Source: Paucisalibacillus algeriensis (GTDB lineage Bacteria; Bacillota; Bacilli; Bacillales; Amphibacillaceae). From it: DNA of 64,000 nucleotides. The stretch covers positions 1 through 64,000 of the forward strand of contig NZ_CBYO010000007.1 in assembly GCF_000577245.1 (NCBI RefSeq). The letters are read 5' to 3'. This document shows, one piece after another, positions 25,053 to 33,853 of the stretch. The position numbers and the translations under genes are program-made. Position 1 is the stretch's first letter. Each line of letters opens with the position of its first letter. A model generated the notes under the pieces. The model worked only from the letters and a program-made list of their open reading frames with translations. It was not told where the DNA came from and did no database searches.

Positions 25053-26627
25053 TTGAATAGAGAAGATCTAATTGCACCCGAAAATTATAATATTGTCATG
25101 GAATTTGAGAAATACGCACAAGAACCCAATCGAATTGCGGTTATTTGGGAAGATGAGCATGGTGAAAGAAGAGAAATTACCTATAAAAGACTAATTGAAA
25201 ATGCCAATAGAATTGGCAATATTTTTTTAGAAAAGGGGCTTAAAAAAGGCGATAAACTACTCGTTATGCTGCCTCGCCTAATTGGTACCTACGAGGTATA
25301 CATTGCGGCGTTAAAAACCGGAATTATTATTATTCCTAGTTCGGAAATGTTTAGAACAAAGGATTTACAGTACAGAATTTCGCATGGTGAAGTAAAGGCC
25401 GTCGTATGCCATTCCGATTTTAGTGAAGAATTTACAGGGATTGAGCAATATGATGAGCTTGTGAAGTTTACCGTTGGTGACTCTATCATTGGATGGAATC
25501 ATTTAGATAGTTTAAAAGAATCTGCATCAAACCAGTTGGAAATCATTCCAACTTCCAGGGATGATCTTGCATTTTTACCATATACATCGGGTACAACGAG
25601 TAATCCAAAGGCTGTGATGCACACGCATGCTTGGGGCTTTGCCCATATGAGTTCTGCTCCTGCGCATTGGCTAGGAATTAAGGATGGCGATACGGTTTGG
25701 GCAACGGCAGCACCAGGCTGGCAGAAATGGGTATGGAGTCCATTTTTATCCGTATTAGGATCAGGTGCTACCGGTTTTGTTTATAGTGGCAAATTTGACC
25801 CTAAAAAATATCTATCATTAATTGAAACAAATAAGATAAATGTATTTTGTTGTACACCGACGGAATATCGCCTCATGGCGAAACTAGATAATCTACATGA
25901 TTATGATTTATCTGCAGTCCACAGTGCAGTTTCCGCTGGTGAGCCGTTAAACCGTGAAGTCATCGATCAATTTGAAAAGTATTTTAATATTACGGTTAGA
26001 GACGGCTACGGTCAAACGGAAAATACATTGTTATTAGGATTCTTAAAAGGAATGAAAGTAAAACCAGGCTCGATGGGGAAACCTACTCCAGGAAACAACG
26101 TGCAATTAATTGACGAGGACGGAAAGCCTGTAGAAGTTGGAACTGTTGGCGATATTGCAATCCCACTTGATACACCTGCATTATTTAAAGGATATTACAA
26201 TGACGAGGACCGTACTATGAAGACACGTCGTGGTAATTTCTATATAACTGGTGACCAAGCTTCATTAGATGAAGAAGGCTACTTCTGGTTTGAAGGTAGA
26301 AATGACGATATTATCGTAAGTTCTGGCTATACGATTGGGCCATTTGAAGTAGAAGATGCGTTGGTCAAGCATCCGGCAGTAAAAGAATGTGCCGTTATTG
26401 CTAGCCCTGACGAGATTCGTGGCAATGTGGTGAAAGCATACATTATATTACAGGATCATGTGGTGGATGCAGGGGATGAATTAGTAAAAGAACTGCAAAA
26501 CCATGTGAAACAATCGACGGCACCATATAAATACCCAAGGAAAATTGAGTTCACCGATGAACTACCAAAGACATCATCAGGCAAAATCCGTCGAGTTGAA
26601 CTTAGACAGCGTGAAAAGGAAAAATAA
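25053..26627 (+). CDS. Acyl-CoA synthetase (AMP-forming, YtcI/AcsM-like)
   Basis: This ANL-superfamily enzyme activates a carboxylic acid to its CoA thioester via an adenylate. Core motifs are visible: LPYTSGTTSNPKAVMHTH (phosphate-binding loop), DGYGQTEN, YITGDQA, GRNDDIIVSSGYTIGPFEVE and the C-terminal catalytic lysine in LPKTSSGKIRR. The best match by eye is the medium- or short-chain acyl-CoA synthetases of bacilli. I prefer the TTG at 25053 (524 residues), 9 bases after the AGGTGGAG site; GTG 25038 lies inside that site. It is monocistronic. Confidence 0.85.
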   Translation: MNREDLIAPENYNIVMEFEKYAQEPNRIAVIWEDEHGERREITYKRLIENANRIGNIFLEKGLKKGDKLLVMLPRLIGTYEVYIAALKTGIIIIPSSEMFRTKDLQYRISHGEVKAVVCHSDFSEEFTGIEQYDELVKFTVGDSIIGWNHLDSLKESASNQLEIIPTSRDDLAFLPYTSGTTSNPKAVMHTHAWGFAHMSSAPAHWLGIKDGDTVWATAAPGWQKWVWSPFLSVLGSGATGFVYSGKFDPKKYLSLIETNKINVFCCTPTEYRLMAKLDNLHDYDLSAVHSAVSAGEPLNREVIDQFEKYFNITVRDGYGQTENTLLLGFLKGMKVKPGSMGKPTPGNNVQLIDEDGKPVEVGTVGDIAIPLDTPALFKGYYNDEDRTMKTRRGNFYITGDQASLDEEGYFWFEGRNDDIIVSSGYTIGPFEVEDALVKHPAVKECAVIASPDEIRGNVVKAYIILQDHVVDAGDELVKELQNHVKQSTAPYKYPRKIEFTDELPKTSSGKIRRVELRQREKEK

Positions 26628-26628
26628 A

Positions 26629-26688
26629 AATAAGAAAAACTTCCATCTATCGAGGTAAATTCCTCTGATGATGGAAGTTTTTCTTATT
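26629..26688. terminator. Long bidirectional terminator
   Basis: A perfect stem of about 19 bp, AATAAGAAAAACTTCCATC against GATGGAAGTTTTTCTTATT, contains a small inner GAGG/CCTC stem. It begins just two bases after the synthetase stop and has T-rich sequence on both strands. Confidence 0.9.
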
Positions 26689-26870
26689 AAGAATTTAGCA
26701 ATAATTCAGCGTCAGCGAGTCAATTACATCTTACATCCTTTTATCTACAAAGTTATAGATTTCTTCAATATTCCTGAGTACTGCACAACTCCCTGAATAT
26801 ATCCATAAAATTCGAAAACAATAATCTTATGGAACTGCCATTACAGTTTGCGAAAAACGGAGGGAAGATC

Positions 26871-26978
26871 ATGGTTAAAGACTCACATGCACCAAAGGAA
26901 AAAGGTAATAAAGCCAAAAGACCTGATGAGCAAAGACGTAATAAAGGTAGGTCTAATGCTAGAAATACAGAAAGTTAA
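26871..26978 (+). CDS. Small basic protein of 35 residues (possible spore protein)
   Basis: A short ORF, MVKDSHAPKEKGNKAKRPDE followed by QRRNKGRSNARNTES, has a good GGAGGGAAGATC ribosome binding site. A hairpin GGGGCAGTCC/GGGCTGCCCC (26993-27021) lies just downstream. It is hydrophilic, rich in K, R and N, and lacks hydrophobic residues, like minor small acid-soluble spore proteins. I do not recognise the exact family. Confidence 0.6.
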   Translation: MVKDSHAPKEKGNKAKRPDEQRRNKGRSNARNTES

Positions 26979-26992
26979 TTTACCATAAGTGT

Positions 26993-27021
26993 GGGGCAGT
27001 CCTTAAAATTTGGGCTGCCCC
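26993..27021 (+). terminator. Hairpin after the small ORF
   Basis: A 10-bp stem with one G-T pair, GGGGCAGTCC/GGGCTGCCCC, has a 9-base loop. The T-tract after it is weak (GTCATTTCA). Confidence 0.6.
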
Positions 27022-27189
27022 GTCATTTCAATTTACTATCCCATGAATTACTGAAACGATTTCTTGAGCATCATTAATTACCCTGGAACTACGTTACTGT
27101 ATCCTATCACTTTGAAAATACAACAAATATAGTATTTACCTTCCCCATATTTCCCTCAAAATAAAATAACTTTCCCTCCCCCATACACT

Positions 27190-28224
27190 TCACACCAACA
27201 CAACAGCAAGAAGTGACACCACAACAGAAACAACTGTCATAGCAATAAGCGGTCTCATTGCCTTATTCTTCACTTCTATCAGGCTTACACTCAACCCTAG
27301 GCCAACCATAGCTGCCGTTAAAAGCCATGTAGTAAGTGTATATACCCCTTCTAAAGTTTGGTCTGTAACAGGGATAACGTCACCGAGGATGAAGCTTCCA
27401 AATATACTCATTGCGATAAATCCTAGTAAAAAGTATGGGAATGCAATTTTTGTTTTGTCTTCAGCACCCTTACCAGCCTGCTTGCGTTTCATAAAATAAA
27501 TCAAGATAAAACATAATGGCACAAGCAAGAATACACGGCCTAGTTTTGCCAAGAGCGCCATTGCCAGCGCATCCTGTCCTGCTGGTGCCGCTGCTAAAGC
27601 AACGTGTGCAAGTTCATGCAAGCTCATTCCAGACCAGATTCCATAATCCACTGCAGTAATTGGCAAAATAGGACGTATCAAGGTGTAGATAATCGAGAAT
27701 ACCGTACCCATCAAAGCTATAATCCCAACACCAATTGCCGTGTCGTCATCATTGGCTTTCACAATTGGAGCAACAGCTGCAATCGCTGCAGCACCACAGA
27801 TCCCTGTTCCGACACCTAATAATAAAGAGATATTGGCATCAGCTTTGATTACTTTAGCAATCCAAACCATCAATAAGATAGCAACAATAATAATTATGGC
27901 ATCTTTTAATAAAAGGCCTAATCCGTCACTTAATACAATCCCAATATTCAAACGGAGACCGTACAAAATAATGGCTAATCGTAGTAACTTTTTAGCAGAA
28001 AATGTTATTCCAGCTCGGAGAAACTCTGGGTATCCGAAGATTTGTCGGTAAATGATAGCAATAATAATGGCACATCCTAGCTGACCAACGTATGTAAGTC
28101 CCGGGATGAGGGAAACGACATACCCAACTCCCGCTAATAAAAAGGTGAATAATACTCCACCTATCCATAGTAACTTTTTACTTTCCTCTGGTTCATGTTG
28201 CACTCTTTCCTGTCCAACTCCCAA
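27190..28224 (-). CDS. UPF0324 (YeiH) family membrane protein
   Basis: The 344-residue integral membrane protein has about ten helices and the UPF0324 hallmarks GYPEFLRAGITFSAKKLLRL, GVGTGICGAAAIAA, SGMSLHELAHVALAA and KLGRVFLLVP. The family is annotated as putative sulfate or anion exporters, without firm biochemistry. I chose the TTG at 28224, five bases after a perfect GGAGGTGA; upstream ATG codons overlap or lack this site. Confidence 0.8.
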   Translation of the reverse strand: MGVGQERVQHEPEESKKLLWIGGVLFTFLLAGVGYVVSLIPGLTYVGQLGCAIIIAIIYRQIFGYPEFLRAGITFSAKKLLRLAIILYGLRLNIGIVLSDGLGLLLKDAIIIIVAILLMVWIAKVIKADANISLLLGVGTGICGAAAIAAVAPIVKANDDDTAIGVGIIALMGTVFSIIYTLIRPILPITAVDYGIWSGMSLHELAHVALAAAPAGQDALAMALLAKLGRVFLLVPLCFILIYFMKRKQAGKGAEDKTKIAFPYFLLGFIAMSIFGSFILGDVIPVTDQTLEGVYTLTTWLLTAAMVGLGLSVSLIEVKNKAMRPLIAMTVVSVVVSLLAVVLV

Positions 28225-28407
28225 ACCGCTCACCTCCATTGTAAAAACCATATCATACTCAACTGTTTCAAGAAAGATGTTTTATAATAGTAAATAGAGC
28301 ACATAAGAGCGCTAAACCTTACAAATGACATTTCTTCCCATTCCAAATACATATTTAAATCTCAGAGAGGCATAATGATGATAATTCTAAATAGTAAGGT
28401 GATGAAT

Positions 28408-28662
28408 ATGGGAGATAATTTCAAACCAGGTGAAGTAGTTTACATTATTATTCGAAATCCTCATGCACAAGATGTTGCGCAGGTTCAGCAGGCTGCAGTA
28501 GTTGAAAATCCGGATAATCCTTCAGAGCTAGCATTATTTGCACATGAAACGTATTTTCCATTCTCTGAGGAATTTGCCGTATTTAAATCGGAGGATGAAG
28601 CAGAGATGGCATACAAGGAAGCATTTGGCACACCAGAGGAGTTTGATGAATTTTATGGTTAA
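28408..28662 (+). CDS. splA: SplA-domain regulator of the spl operon
   Basis: The 84-residue protein, beginning MGDNFKPGEVVYIIIRNPHA, matches SplA, the small regulator encoded before spore photoproduct lyase in B. subtilis. Conserved stretches include QAAVVENPDNPSELALF and HETYFPFSEEFAVF. AAGGTGAT lies 6 bases before the chosen ATG; upstream ATG codons at 28375-28402 lack spacing. It overlaps splB. In B. subtilis SplA limits splB expression in the forespore. Confidence 0.87.
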   Translation: MGDNFKPGEVVYIIIRNPHAQDVAQVQQAAVVENPDNPSELALFAHETYFPFSEEFAVFKSEDEAEMAYKEAFGTPEEFDEFYG

Positions 28663-29683
28663 ACCATTTGTACCTCAATTAGTTTATGTAGAACCTCGTG
28701 CCTTGGATTACCCACTAGGTAAAGAACTTGTACATAAATTTGAGAATATGGGGATTGAGATCAGAGAAACGACCTCTCATAATCAAATACGAAATCTACC
28801 TGGTGAAAATCATTTTCAAAAATATCGGATTGCAAAATCAACGCTTGTGGTAGGGGTTAGAAAAACATTAAAATTTGATACATCCAAGCCTTCAGCAGAA
28901 TACGCAATACCCTTTGCAACGGGATGCATGGGTCACTGCCATTACTGTTATTTACAAACCACCATGGGAAGTAAGCCATATATTCGAACCTATGTGAATG
29001 TGGAAGAAATATTTGATGCTGCAGAAGAATATATGAAAGAACGCTCACCCGAGATAACAAGGTTTGAAGCATCATGTACATCCGATATTGTTGGAGTCGA
29101 TCACCTCACCCACACCCTCAAGAAAGCCATTGAGTATTTTGGGAAAACAGAACATGGAAGATTGCGATTCGTAACCAAATTTGCCCATGTGGATCATCTA
29201 CTAGATGCCGAACATAATGGGAGAACCCGTTTTCGTTTTAGTGTGAATGATGACTATATTATTAAGTATTTTGAGCCCGGAACCTCTAGATTGAATGAAA
29301 GAATCGAAGCTGCCGTAAAAATAGCAGAAGCTGGCTATCCATTAGGGTTTATCATCGCTCCTATTTATTTACATGAAGGCTGGAAAGAAGGCTACCGGGA
29401 GATGGTAGAAAAGCTAGAAGCAGCACTCCCCAGCTTTGCTAAGAAGGATTTAACCTTTGAAATGATTCAGCACCGCTTTACAAAACCTGCCAAGCGAGTA
29501 ATTCAAGAAAATTACCCCATGACGAAATTAGAGCTTGATGAGTCTAAACGTAAATGGAAATGGGGCAAATACGGCATTGGAAAATATGTTTATACAGATG
29601 ATGAGCAAGAAAGTATTAAGGATACTATCGGGGGATACATTGATAAGCATTTTCCAGAAGCTAAGATTGAGTATTTTACATAA
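28646..29683 (+). CDS. splB: Spore photoproduct lyase
   Basis: This radical-SAM enzyme repairs the 5-thyminyl-5,6-dihydrothymine dimer in germinating spores. The cluster motif CMGHCHYC (Cys94, Cys98, Cys101) and the catalytic cysteine in RFEASCTSDIVG are intact. The ending KYGIGKYVY...FPEAKIEYFT is family-typical, in 345 residues. The start is at ATG 28646 or 28655; the latter gives MVKPFVPQLV, closer to B. subtilis, but lies 13 bases from GAGGAG. It overlaps splA and ends five bases before a GGGACA repeat cluster. Its presence shows the host forms spores. Confidence 0.95.
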   Translation: MNFMVKPFVPQLVYVEPRALDYPLGKELVHKFENMGIEIRETTSHNQIRNLPGENHFQKYRIAKSTLVVGVRKTLKFDTSKPSAEYAIPFATGCMGHCHYCYLQTTMGSKPYIRTYVNVEEIFDAAEEYMKERSPEITRFEASCTSDIVGVDHLTHTLKKAIEYFGKTEHGRLRFVTKFAHVDHLLDAEHNGRTRFRFSVNDDYIIKYFEPGTSRLNERIEAAVKIAEAGYPLGFIIAPIYLHEGWKEGYREMVEKLEAALPSFAKKDLTFEMIQHRFTKPAKRVIQENYPMTKLELDESKRKWKWGKYGIGKYVYTDDEQESIKDTIGGYIDKHFPEAKIEYFT

Positions 29684-29687
29684 AGCA

Positions 29688-29769
29688 GGGACAGAGGGTC
29701 AGATTTACTGTCCCAAGAGCTATGTAAGCCCCCCCAATCTATGGGACAAGAGTTCTGACCCCACGTCCC
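29688..29769. repeat. Head-to-head pair of 27-bp GGGACA palindromic repeats
   Basis: Two 27-bp units (29688-29714 and 29743-29769) start GGGAC and end GTCCC. The first contains GGGTCAGA and the second the inverse TCTGACCC, so the pair is inverted around a 28-base spacer. This is the arrangement of REP doublets (BIMEs). It lies 6 bases from the 3' end of the RAYT-type transposase gene. Confidence 0.85.
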
Positions 29770-29774
29770 GCCCA

Positions 29775-30536
29775 TTACCTAATACGATCGATGACACTTT
29801 TGGATATGCCGGTTATTCTCGCTAGTTGTCTTATGCTTATTCCTTCTATTTCTTTTAGTTGCAGGAGCACTATGTTACGCTTGTCCTTATTCATTTGTTG
29901 TATTGCACTGCTATTTGGGATTCCTATACGAGTAAGAAACTCACGGACATCATCATCTGAATACTTAACGTTTACATCGTCATCTAAACATATATCGTCA
30001 TTGGGTTCTTGGATAAACTGAATGAAAGTTTTTATAGCTTTGTGGCTATCAGAGGAAAACATGCGAAGTACATGATGAACATCAACTAATTTAGGACGAT
30101 TAATATATTCATGTATACTTGTCCATCTATAATCAAATACATTGGAAACAATTTTTGCCTTAAGAGGATTTTGATGAATGTAGCGAAGAACTGATTGGAA
30201 ATATTTATATGTATCTACACTCTCACGTCTGTATCTCCCTTGAAAAAGGTGACCTACTCTATCATATTTAGCATTATACCAGTACACATAGCTAGCGCTA
30301 ATTCTTTGGATAGCCTTAGAAATTGACTCCTCCTTTTCTTGTACTAATAAATGAATATGATTATCCATCAAACAGTAACAAAACAACCTAAATTTACTTA
30401 CTTTCTTGTAACGCTCTAAAGTCTCCAGTAGTCGTAACCTATCCTCATCATCCTCAAAAATCGTTTGCCTATTAATACCACGTAATATCACATGATAAAC
30501 CCCCGTATATCCCTCTCTTCTACGCTCCCTTGGCAT
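29775..30536 (-). CDS. REP-associated tyrosine transposase (RAYT, IS200/Y1 family)
   Basis: The 253-residue protein has the Y1 transposase fold: YHVILRGINRQTIF at the N-terminus, the metal-binding HUH motif in MDNHIHLLVQ, and the catalytic-tyrosine region SYVYWYNAKYDRVGHLFQGRY, followed by YFQSVLRYIHQNPLKA. The C-terminus (about 190-253) carries a helix-turn-helix ending ISIRQLARITGISKSVIDRI, as in Bacillus members of this group. A GAGGTGG site precedes the ATG. Inverted 27-bp GGGACA repeats lie within 20 bases of both ends and none of the usual IS200 ends is evident. This suggests a domesticated or REP-mobilising enzyme rather than a simple insertion sequence. Confidence 0.88.
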   Translation of the reverse strand: MPRERRREGYTGVYHVILRGINRQTIFEDDEDRLRLLETLERYKKVSKFRLFCYCLMDNHIHLLVQEKEESISKAIQRISASYVYWYNAKYDRVGHLFQGRYRRESVDTYKYFQSVLRYIHQNPLKAKIVSNVFDYRWTSIHEYINRPKLVDVHHVLRMFSSDSHKAIKTFIQFIQEPNDDICLDDDVNVKYSDDDVREFLTRIGIPNSSAIQQMNKDKRNIVLLQLKEIEGISIRQLARITGISKSVIDRIR

Positions 30537-30553
30537 ACTACCACCTCACTTGC

Positions 30554-30580
30554 GGGACAGAGGGTCAGATTTCTTGTCCT
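30554..30580. repeat. 27-bp GGGACA repeat before the RAYT gene
   Basis: A single 27-bp unit beginning GGGACAGAGGGTCAGA and ending TTGTCCT lies 18 bases upstream of the transposase start. Its first 17 bases are identical to those of the unit at 29688. Confidence 0.85.
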
Positions 30581-30754
30581 GCCGTCTCCCATTATATCTA
30601 CAAAATACAATACATACTGTTTTATGTCATATCATATTAATTTAATTTCTAGGAAATCTATGTACTCCAAAATAGAACTACCTATAAGACAATAATAAAT
30701 TTCTCAAGTGAACGGTGCATGTTAAATACAATTTTGATAATATTTGAAATAATT

Positions 30755-30781
30755 GGGACAGTGCTTCTGACCCTTTGTCCC
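30755..30781. repeat. 27-bp GGGACA repeat, inverted orientation
   Basis: The unit begins GGGACA, carries TCTGACCC and ends TGTCCC. It lies just past the stop of the neighbouring membrane-protein gene (30789), so it may also end its transcript. Confidence 0.8.
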
Positions 30782-30788
30782 GGTAATC

Positions 30789-31187
30789 CTATTTCTTTTC
30801 ATCCAGAACATCCAATATAATCTCAATATGCAAAGCCGCCCATGCTTTCTCTCTAAAATGGGAAAGGGTACTTAACGTTAATAGAATCAGGTAAATGGAG
30901 ATAAACACCACCGCCCAAAGCATACTACCATCCCTGAATAAGTAGTCTTGTACCTTATTTGAAAATAAAAATAAAAGCCAAGGAATCGATGTAACATATA
31001 GAGGAATTATTCCCGAACCATTTTGTTCCTTTATCATCCGATAATAGGCTAATTTTAATGTTTCTTCGTCTAGGGTTTCATAGAAAGATTTAATATCAGA
31101 TACTTCTTTTAACTTCTTATTTGTACTCGTGTTAGGTAGTTTTTGTAACTCGAGATAAAGTTTATGTGCATCCCCTCGGAATGGCAT
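30789..31187 (-). CDS. Hypothetical two-helix membrane protein
   Basis: The 132-residue protein begins MPFRGDAHKLYLELQKLP and has a charged N-terminal half. Two transmembrane segments follow (about 65-85 IIPLYVTSIPWLLFLF and 95-115 LWAVVFISIYLILLTL) and a short charged tail. AAGGGGGG precedes the ATG at about 10 bases, which decides this start over one at 31235. I do not recognise a family. It is bracketed by GGGACA repeats on both sides. Confidence 0.6.
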   Translation of the reverse strand: MPFRGDAHKLYLELQKLPNTSTNKKLKEVSDIKSFYETLDEETLKLAYYRMIKEQNGSGIIPLYVTSIPWLLFLFSNKVQDYLFRDGSMLWAVVFISIYLILLTLSTLSHFREKAWAALHIEIILDVLDEKK

Positions 31188-31250
31188 TATTATTTCCCCC
31201 CTTATAAATTGCTCTTTTATTATCAGTATTAGCAATAGAATGTGGAATTA

Positions 31251-31336
31251 GACACAAGGGGTCAGACTAACTGTCCCAATTCCTCAGGCAGTGGGACAAG
31301 CTTTCTGACCCCATGTCCCTACTGACCCCATGTCCC
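31251..31336. repeat. Cluster of 27-bp GGGACA repeats (two units plus a half)
   Basis: Unit 31251-31277 contains GGGGTCAGACTAACTGTCCC. Unit 31293-31319 runs GGGACA to TGTCCC with TCTGACCCC. A further half, ACTGACCCCATGTCCC (31321-31336), duplicates the end of the second. The cluster ends 12 bases before the -35 of the cobalamin operon promoter. Confidence 0.82.
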
Positions 31337-31347
31337 TATAAAAATAC

Positions 31348-31376
31348 TTGACGGATTTGCTTTGATAGAATAGATT
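31348..31376 (+). promoter_or_regulatory. Promoter of the cobalamin-regulated operon
   Basis: TTGACG (31348-31353), a 17-base spacer and TAGATT (31371-31376) lie just upstream of the riboswitch. Confidence 0.6.
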
Positions 31377-31394
31377 GAAGTTAATTGAATATAG

Positions 31395-31570
31395 AAAATT
31401 TAGGTTGATTTGACAATCTTTATGTCAAATCATGAAAAGGGAAGTCCGGTGTGAATCCGGCGCGGTCCCGCCACTGTAAATGGGAGTTTTCTATTTATTA
31501 TCCACTGTCTACTGATGGGAAGGAAATGGAAAGCGATGATCATGAGCCAGGAGACCTGCCTATTTTTTTC
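31395..31570 (+). ncRNA. Cobalamin (B12) riboswitch
   Basis: The conserved cobalamin-box core is present: GGGAAGTCCGGTGTGAATCC, then GGCGCGGTCCCGCCACTGTA and, after a variable arm, GAGCCAGGAGACCTGCC. It senses adenosylcobalamin-type ligands and should shut off the surface-protein/ECF operon when B12 is plentiful. Exact ends are approximate. Confidence 0.95.
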
Positions 31571-31667
31571 ACCATTAAACCTACGAGGATAGGGAGGTGT
31601 GTTGATACTGAAGGCTTTGGTTATTGGTTACTTTTAATAATACATAGCACAGCTTAAAGACGCACAT

Positions 31668-31696
31668 GACATCTCTCAAGTAGAGATGTCTTTTTT
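31668..31696 (+). terminator. Riboswitch-controlled terminator
   Basis: A perfect 9-bp stem GACATCTCT/AGAGATGTC with a 5-base loop and six T lies between the cobalamin riboswitch and the first gene of the operon. Confidence 0.88.
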
Positions 31697-31730
31697 ATTG
31701 TTCACGACCAATCTACAAGGAGGAAAGAAA

Positions 31731-33839
31731 ATGAGGAAGTCATATAAACTAGTAAACTATTTAATTGTCATTCTAATGCTTGCTGCACCATTTTTCACAC
31801 TAGGAACCAAAGTAGCAGCGGAGGAAAATCAAACAAAAACAACTAATACTGAGCAACAGAATACAATTGAGCATTCTATCATTATTTCAGAGGAAACGAA
31901 TGAGATTCCGCTTCCATTGATAGATTTAGAAATTGAGGAAGGCGATACGGTATTAGACGCATTAATTAAGGCAACCGAGGAAAATCACATTTGGCTATCC
32001 TACCGTGGTCAAGGCGCAGGAGCATATGTAGAAGGGATTGATGATGTATTTGAATTTGACCGCGGGTCTGGAAGTGGTTGGATGTACAAGGTAAATGGAG
32101 TTTTCCCTAACCGAGGAGCTGGGGTAATTAAATTGGTACCAGGTGACCGAGTAGAATGGCTTTATACAACAAATCTTGGTCAAGATATTGGTGCTGAACT
32201 AAATCCATTTCGTGAAAACTTAGAACCTACTATTCTTGTTAACGGTTTTACAGATGGGGATACTGTAAAAGAAAAACACCTCTCCTTCACCATAGATGCA
32301 ACTAGTTATTTTGGTACGCCATTAGTACCAATCGTTAAAGTCAATGAGCTTGAAATTTTTCCAACAGAAGAAAACCACTATAATGTAGCGTTACATGAAG
32401 GAAACAACACGATTTCCATTTACGCTGAAGATAAAGAAGGACGTCATGTTTCCCAATCCTATACAATCCAGTATGAAAAAGTTAAGGAACCCGCCCCAAC
32501 ACCAGGTGATAAAAATGAGGAAACAGACTTCGATCATGTGCAACTCACTGCTGCAATAGAAAATACAAGTGCCTTTATTCTCGAAAATGGTGTGGATAGT
32601 GAATGGGAAGCAATTGGACTGGCAACATCGGGTAAAGTGATACCGGAAAATTATTTAAGCGTTTTCCATGAAAATGTAGAAAACCAGATTATTAGTGGCC
32701 TAGAAAATGGGCGTATTAAGATTACCGACATCCAACGTATTGCAATAGCAGCAGTTGCGATTTGCTTAGACCCGAGGAATATTGACGGCATGAACTTATT
32801 GGAATTAATTTATAACAGCCCCGAGCGTCGTGGTGGATTCGATACCATGACATTTCAAGGAAATAACGGTCCGATTTTCGCATTAATTGCACTCGATACA
32901 AAAAATTTTCCTGTACCAGAAGATGCCAAATGGACACGACAAGCGTTAATCGATGAATTATTACGTACTCAAAATGATGATGGAAGCTGGTCGCTGAACG
33001 AAATGTTTGATACTCCGAGTGTGGATATTACAGGGATGGCACTAACTGGGCTAAGCCCGTATAAGGATCAACCAGCCGTTCGTGAGGCATTAGACCGAGC
33101 AGTAAACTGGCTATCCAGTGTTCAAACAGACAACGGCGGGTTTGATGGTGGCGATTTTGTAGGTGGAATTACCAGTGAAGCAACATCACAGGTGATTATC
33201 GGATTATCTGCGTACGGTATTGACCCAACTTCTCAAGCATTTACCAAGAACGGAAATAACATTATCTCTCACCTACTAGCATTTCAAAATCCAGATGGTG
33301 GTTTCAAACACACGATGGATTACGATTATTCCGATGCAATGGCAACAGAACAGGCTTTACAAGCACTCGTAGCCTATAACAACTTTCATAACGGAAAAGG
33401 TAGCCTGTACCACTTTGGCGAATTAGAAGAGGAATTGCCGGATGATAATGGAGATAACCCCGGCGAGGAGGAAAAGCCTGGAAATCAGGAAGATGAACAA
33501 GGAAAAGACGAAGAACCTAAAGATCAGGATGAGCAAGAAAAAGATGAAAACCATGGTGATAAAACTGACGACCTTGAAAAAGGCGGAAATAATACAGATG
33601 AAAAGGAACAACAAGGTAATCCTGAAAACAACAAAAATGATCAAAAGGATAAAGATTCACTAAAGGATAACGGGAAAGAAAGAACTGTTACAGATCAGGT
33701 ATCAAATGAAATCGGCAAGAAACTACCAGATACTTCATCCAATTTCTATAACTTCATCCTTATCGGTGTTATGACCATGTTAGTTGGTGGTCTCTTATTA
33801 ATCCTCCACTTCAGACAACTGCATAAAAAAGTTTCTTAA
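31731..33839 (+). CDS. Wall-anchored transcobalamin-like protein (DUF4430 plus alpha/alpha-toroid)
   Basis: The 702-residue secreted protein has a signal peptide (VNYLIVILMLAAPFFTLGTKVAA) and a DUF4430 domain (about 50-150, EEGDTVLDALIKATEENHIW, FDRGSGSGWMYKVNGVFPN, PGDRVEWLYTTNLG). A short Ig-like stretch leads to a prenyltransferase/terpene-cyclase-type helical toroid (about 275-560, with repeats such as LLRTQNDDGSW, SVQTDNGGFDGG and AFQNPDGGF). An acidic D/E/K/N spacer, LPDTSSNF, a membrane helix and HKK form a sortase-type anchor. In animal intrinsic factor the helical toroid and a DUF4430-type domain together bind B12. The gene lies directly under a cobalamin riboswitch, so surface B12 capture is the best inference. 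The ATG at 31731 has GGAGGAAAG upstream. Confidence 0.85.
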   Translation: MRKSYKLVNYLIVILMLAAPFFTLGTKVAAEENQTKTTNTEQQNTIEHSIIISEETNEIPLPLIDLEIEEGDTVLDALIKATEENHIWLSYRGQGAGAYVEGIDDVFEFDRGSGSGWMYKVNGVFPNRGAGVIKLVPGDRVEWLYTTNLGQDIGAELNPFRENLEPTILVNGFTDGDTVKEKHLSFTIDATSYFGTPLVPIVKVNELEIFPTEENHYNVALHEGNNTISIYAEDKEGRHVSQSYTIQYEKVKEPAPTPGDKNEETDFDHVQLTAAIENTSAFILENGVDSEWEAIGLATSGKVIPENYLSVFHENVENQIISGLENGRIKITDIQRIAIAAVAICLDPRNIDGMNLLELIYNSPERRGGFDTMTFQGNNGPIFALIALDTKNFPVPEDAKWTRQALIDELLRTQNDDGSWSLNEMFDTPSVDITGMALTGLSPYKDQPAVREALDRAVNWLSSVQTDNGGFDGGDFVGGITSEATSQVIIGLSAYGIDPTSQAFTKNGNNIISHLLAFQNPDGGFKHTMDYDYSDAMATEQALQALVAYNNFHNGKGSLYHFGELEEELPDDNGDNPGEEEKPGNQEDEQGKDEEPKDQDEQEKDENHGDKTDDLEKGGNNTDEKEQQGNPENNKNDQKDKDSLKDNGKERTVTDQVSNEIGKKLPDTSSNFYNFILIGVMTMLVGGLLLILHFRQLHKKVS

Positions 33840-33853
33840 GAAAGGATGGTTCC

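Noticed and set aside
29775-30536. An ordinary IS200/IS605 insertion sequence
   Set aside because: No tnpB is present and IS200-type ends are not evident; the flanks are 27-bp palindromes that also occur far from the gene, which fits a RAYT better.
31451-31657. ORF within the cobalamin riboswitch
   Set aside because: It overlaps the conserved aptamer core; the sequence is explained by RNA structure.
33423-33663. ORFs on both strands in the acidic linker of the wall protein
   Set aside because: They are low-complexity shadows of the D/E/K/N-rich spacer.
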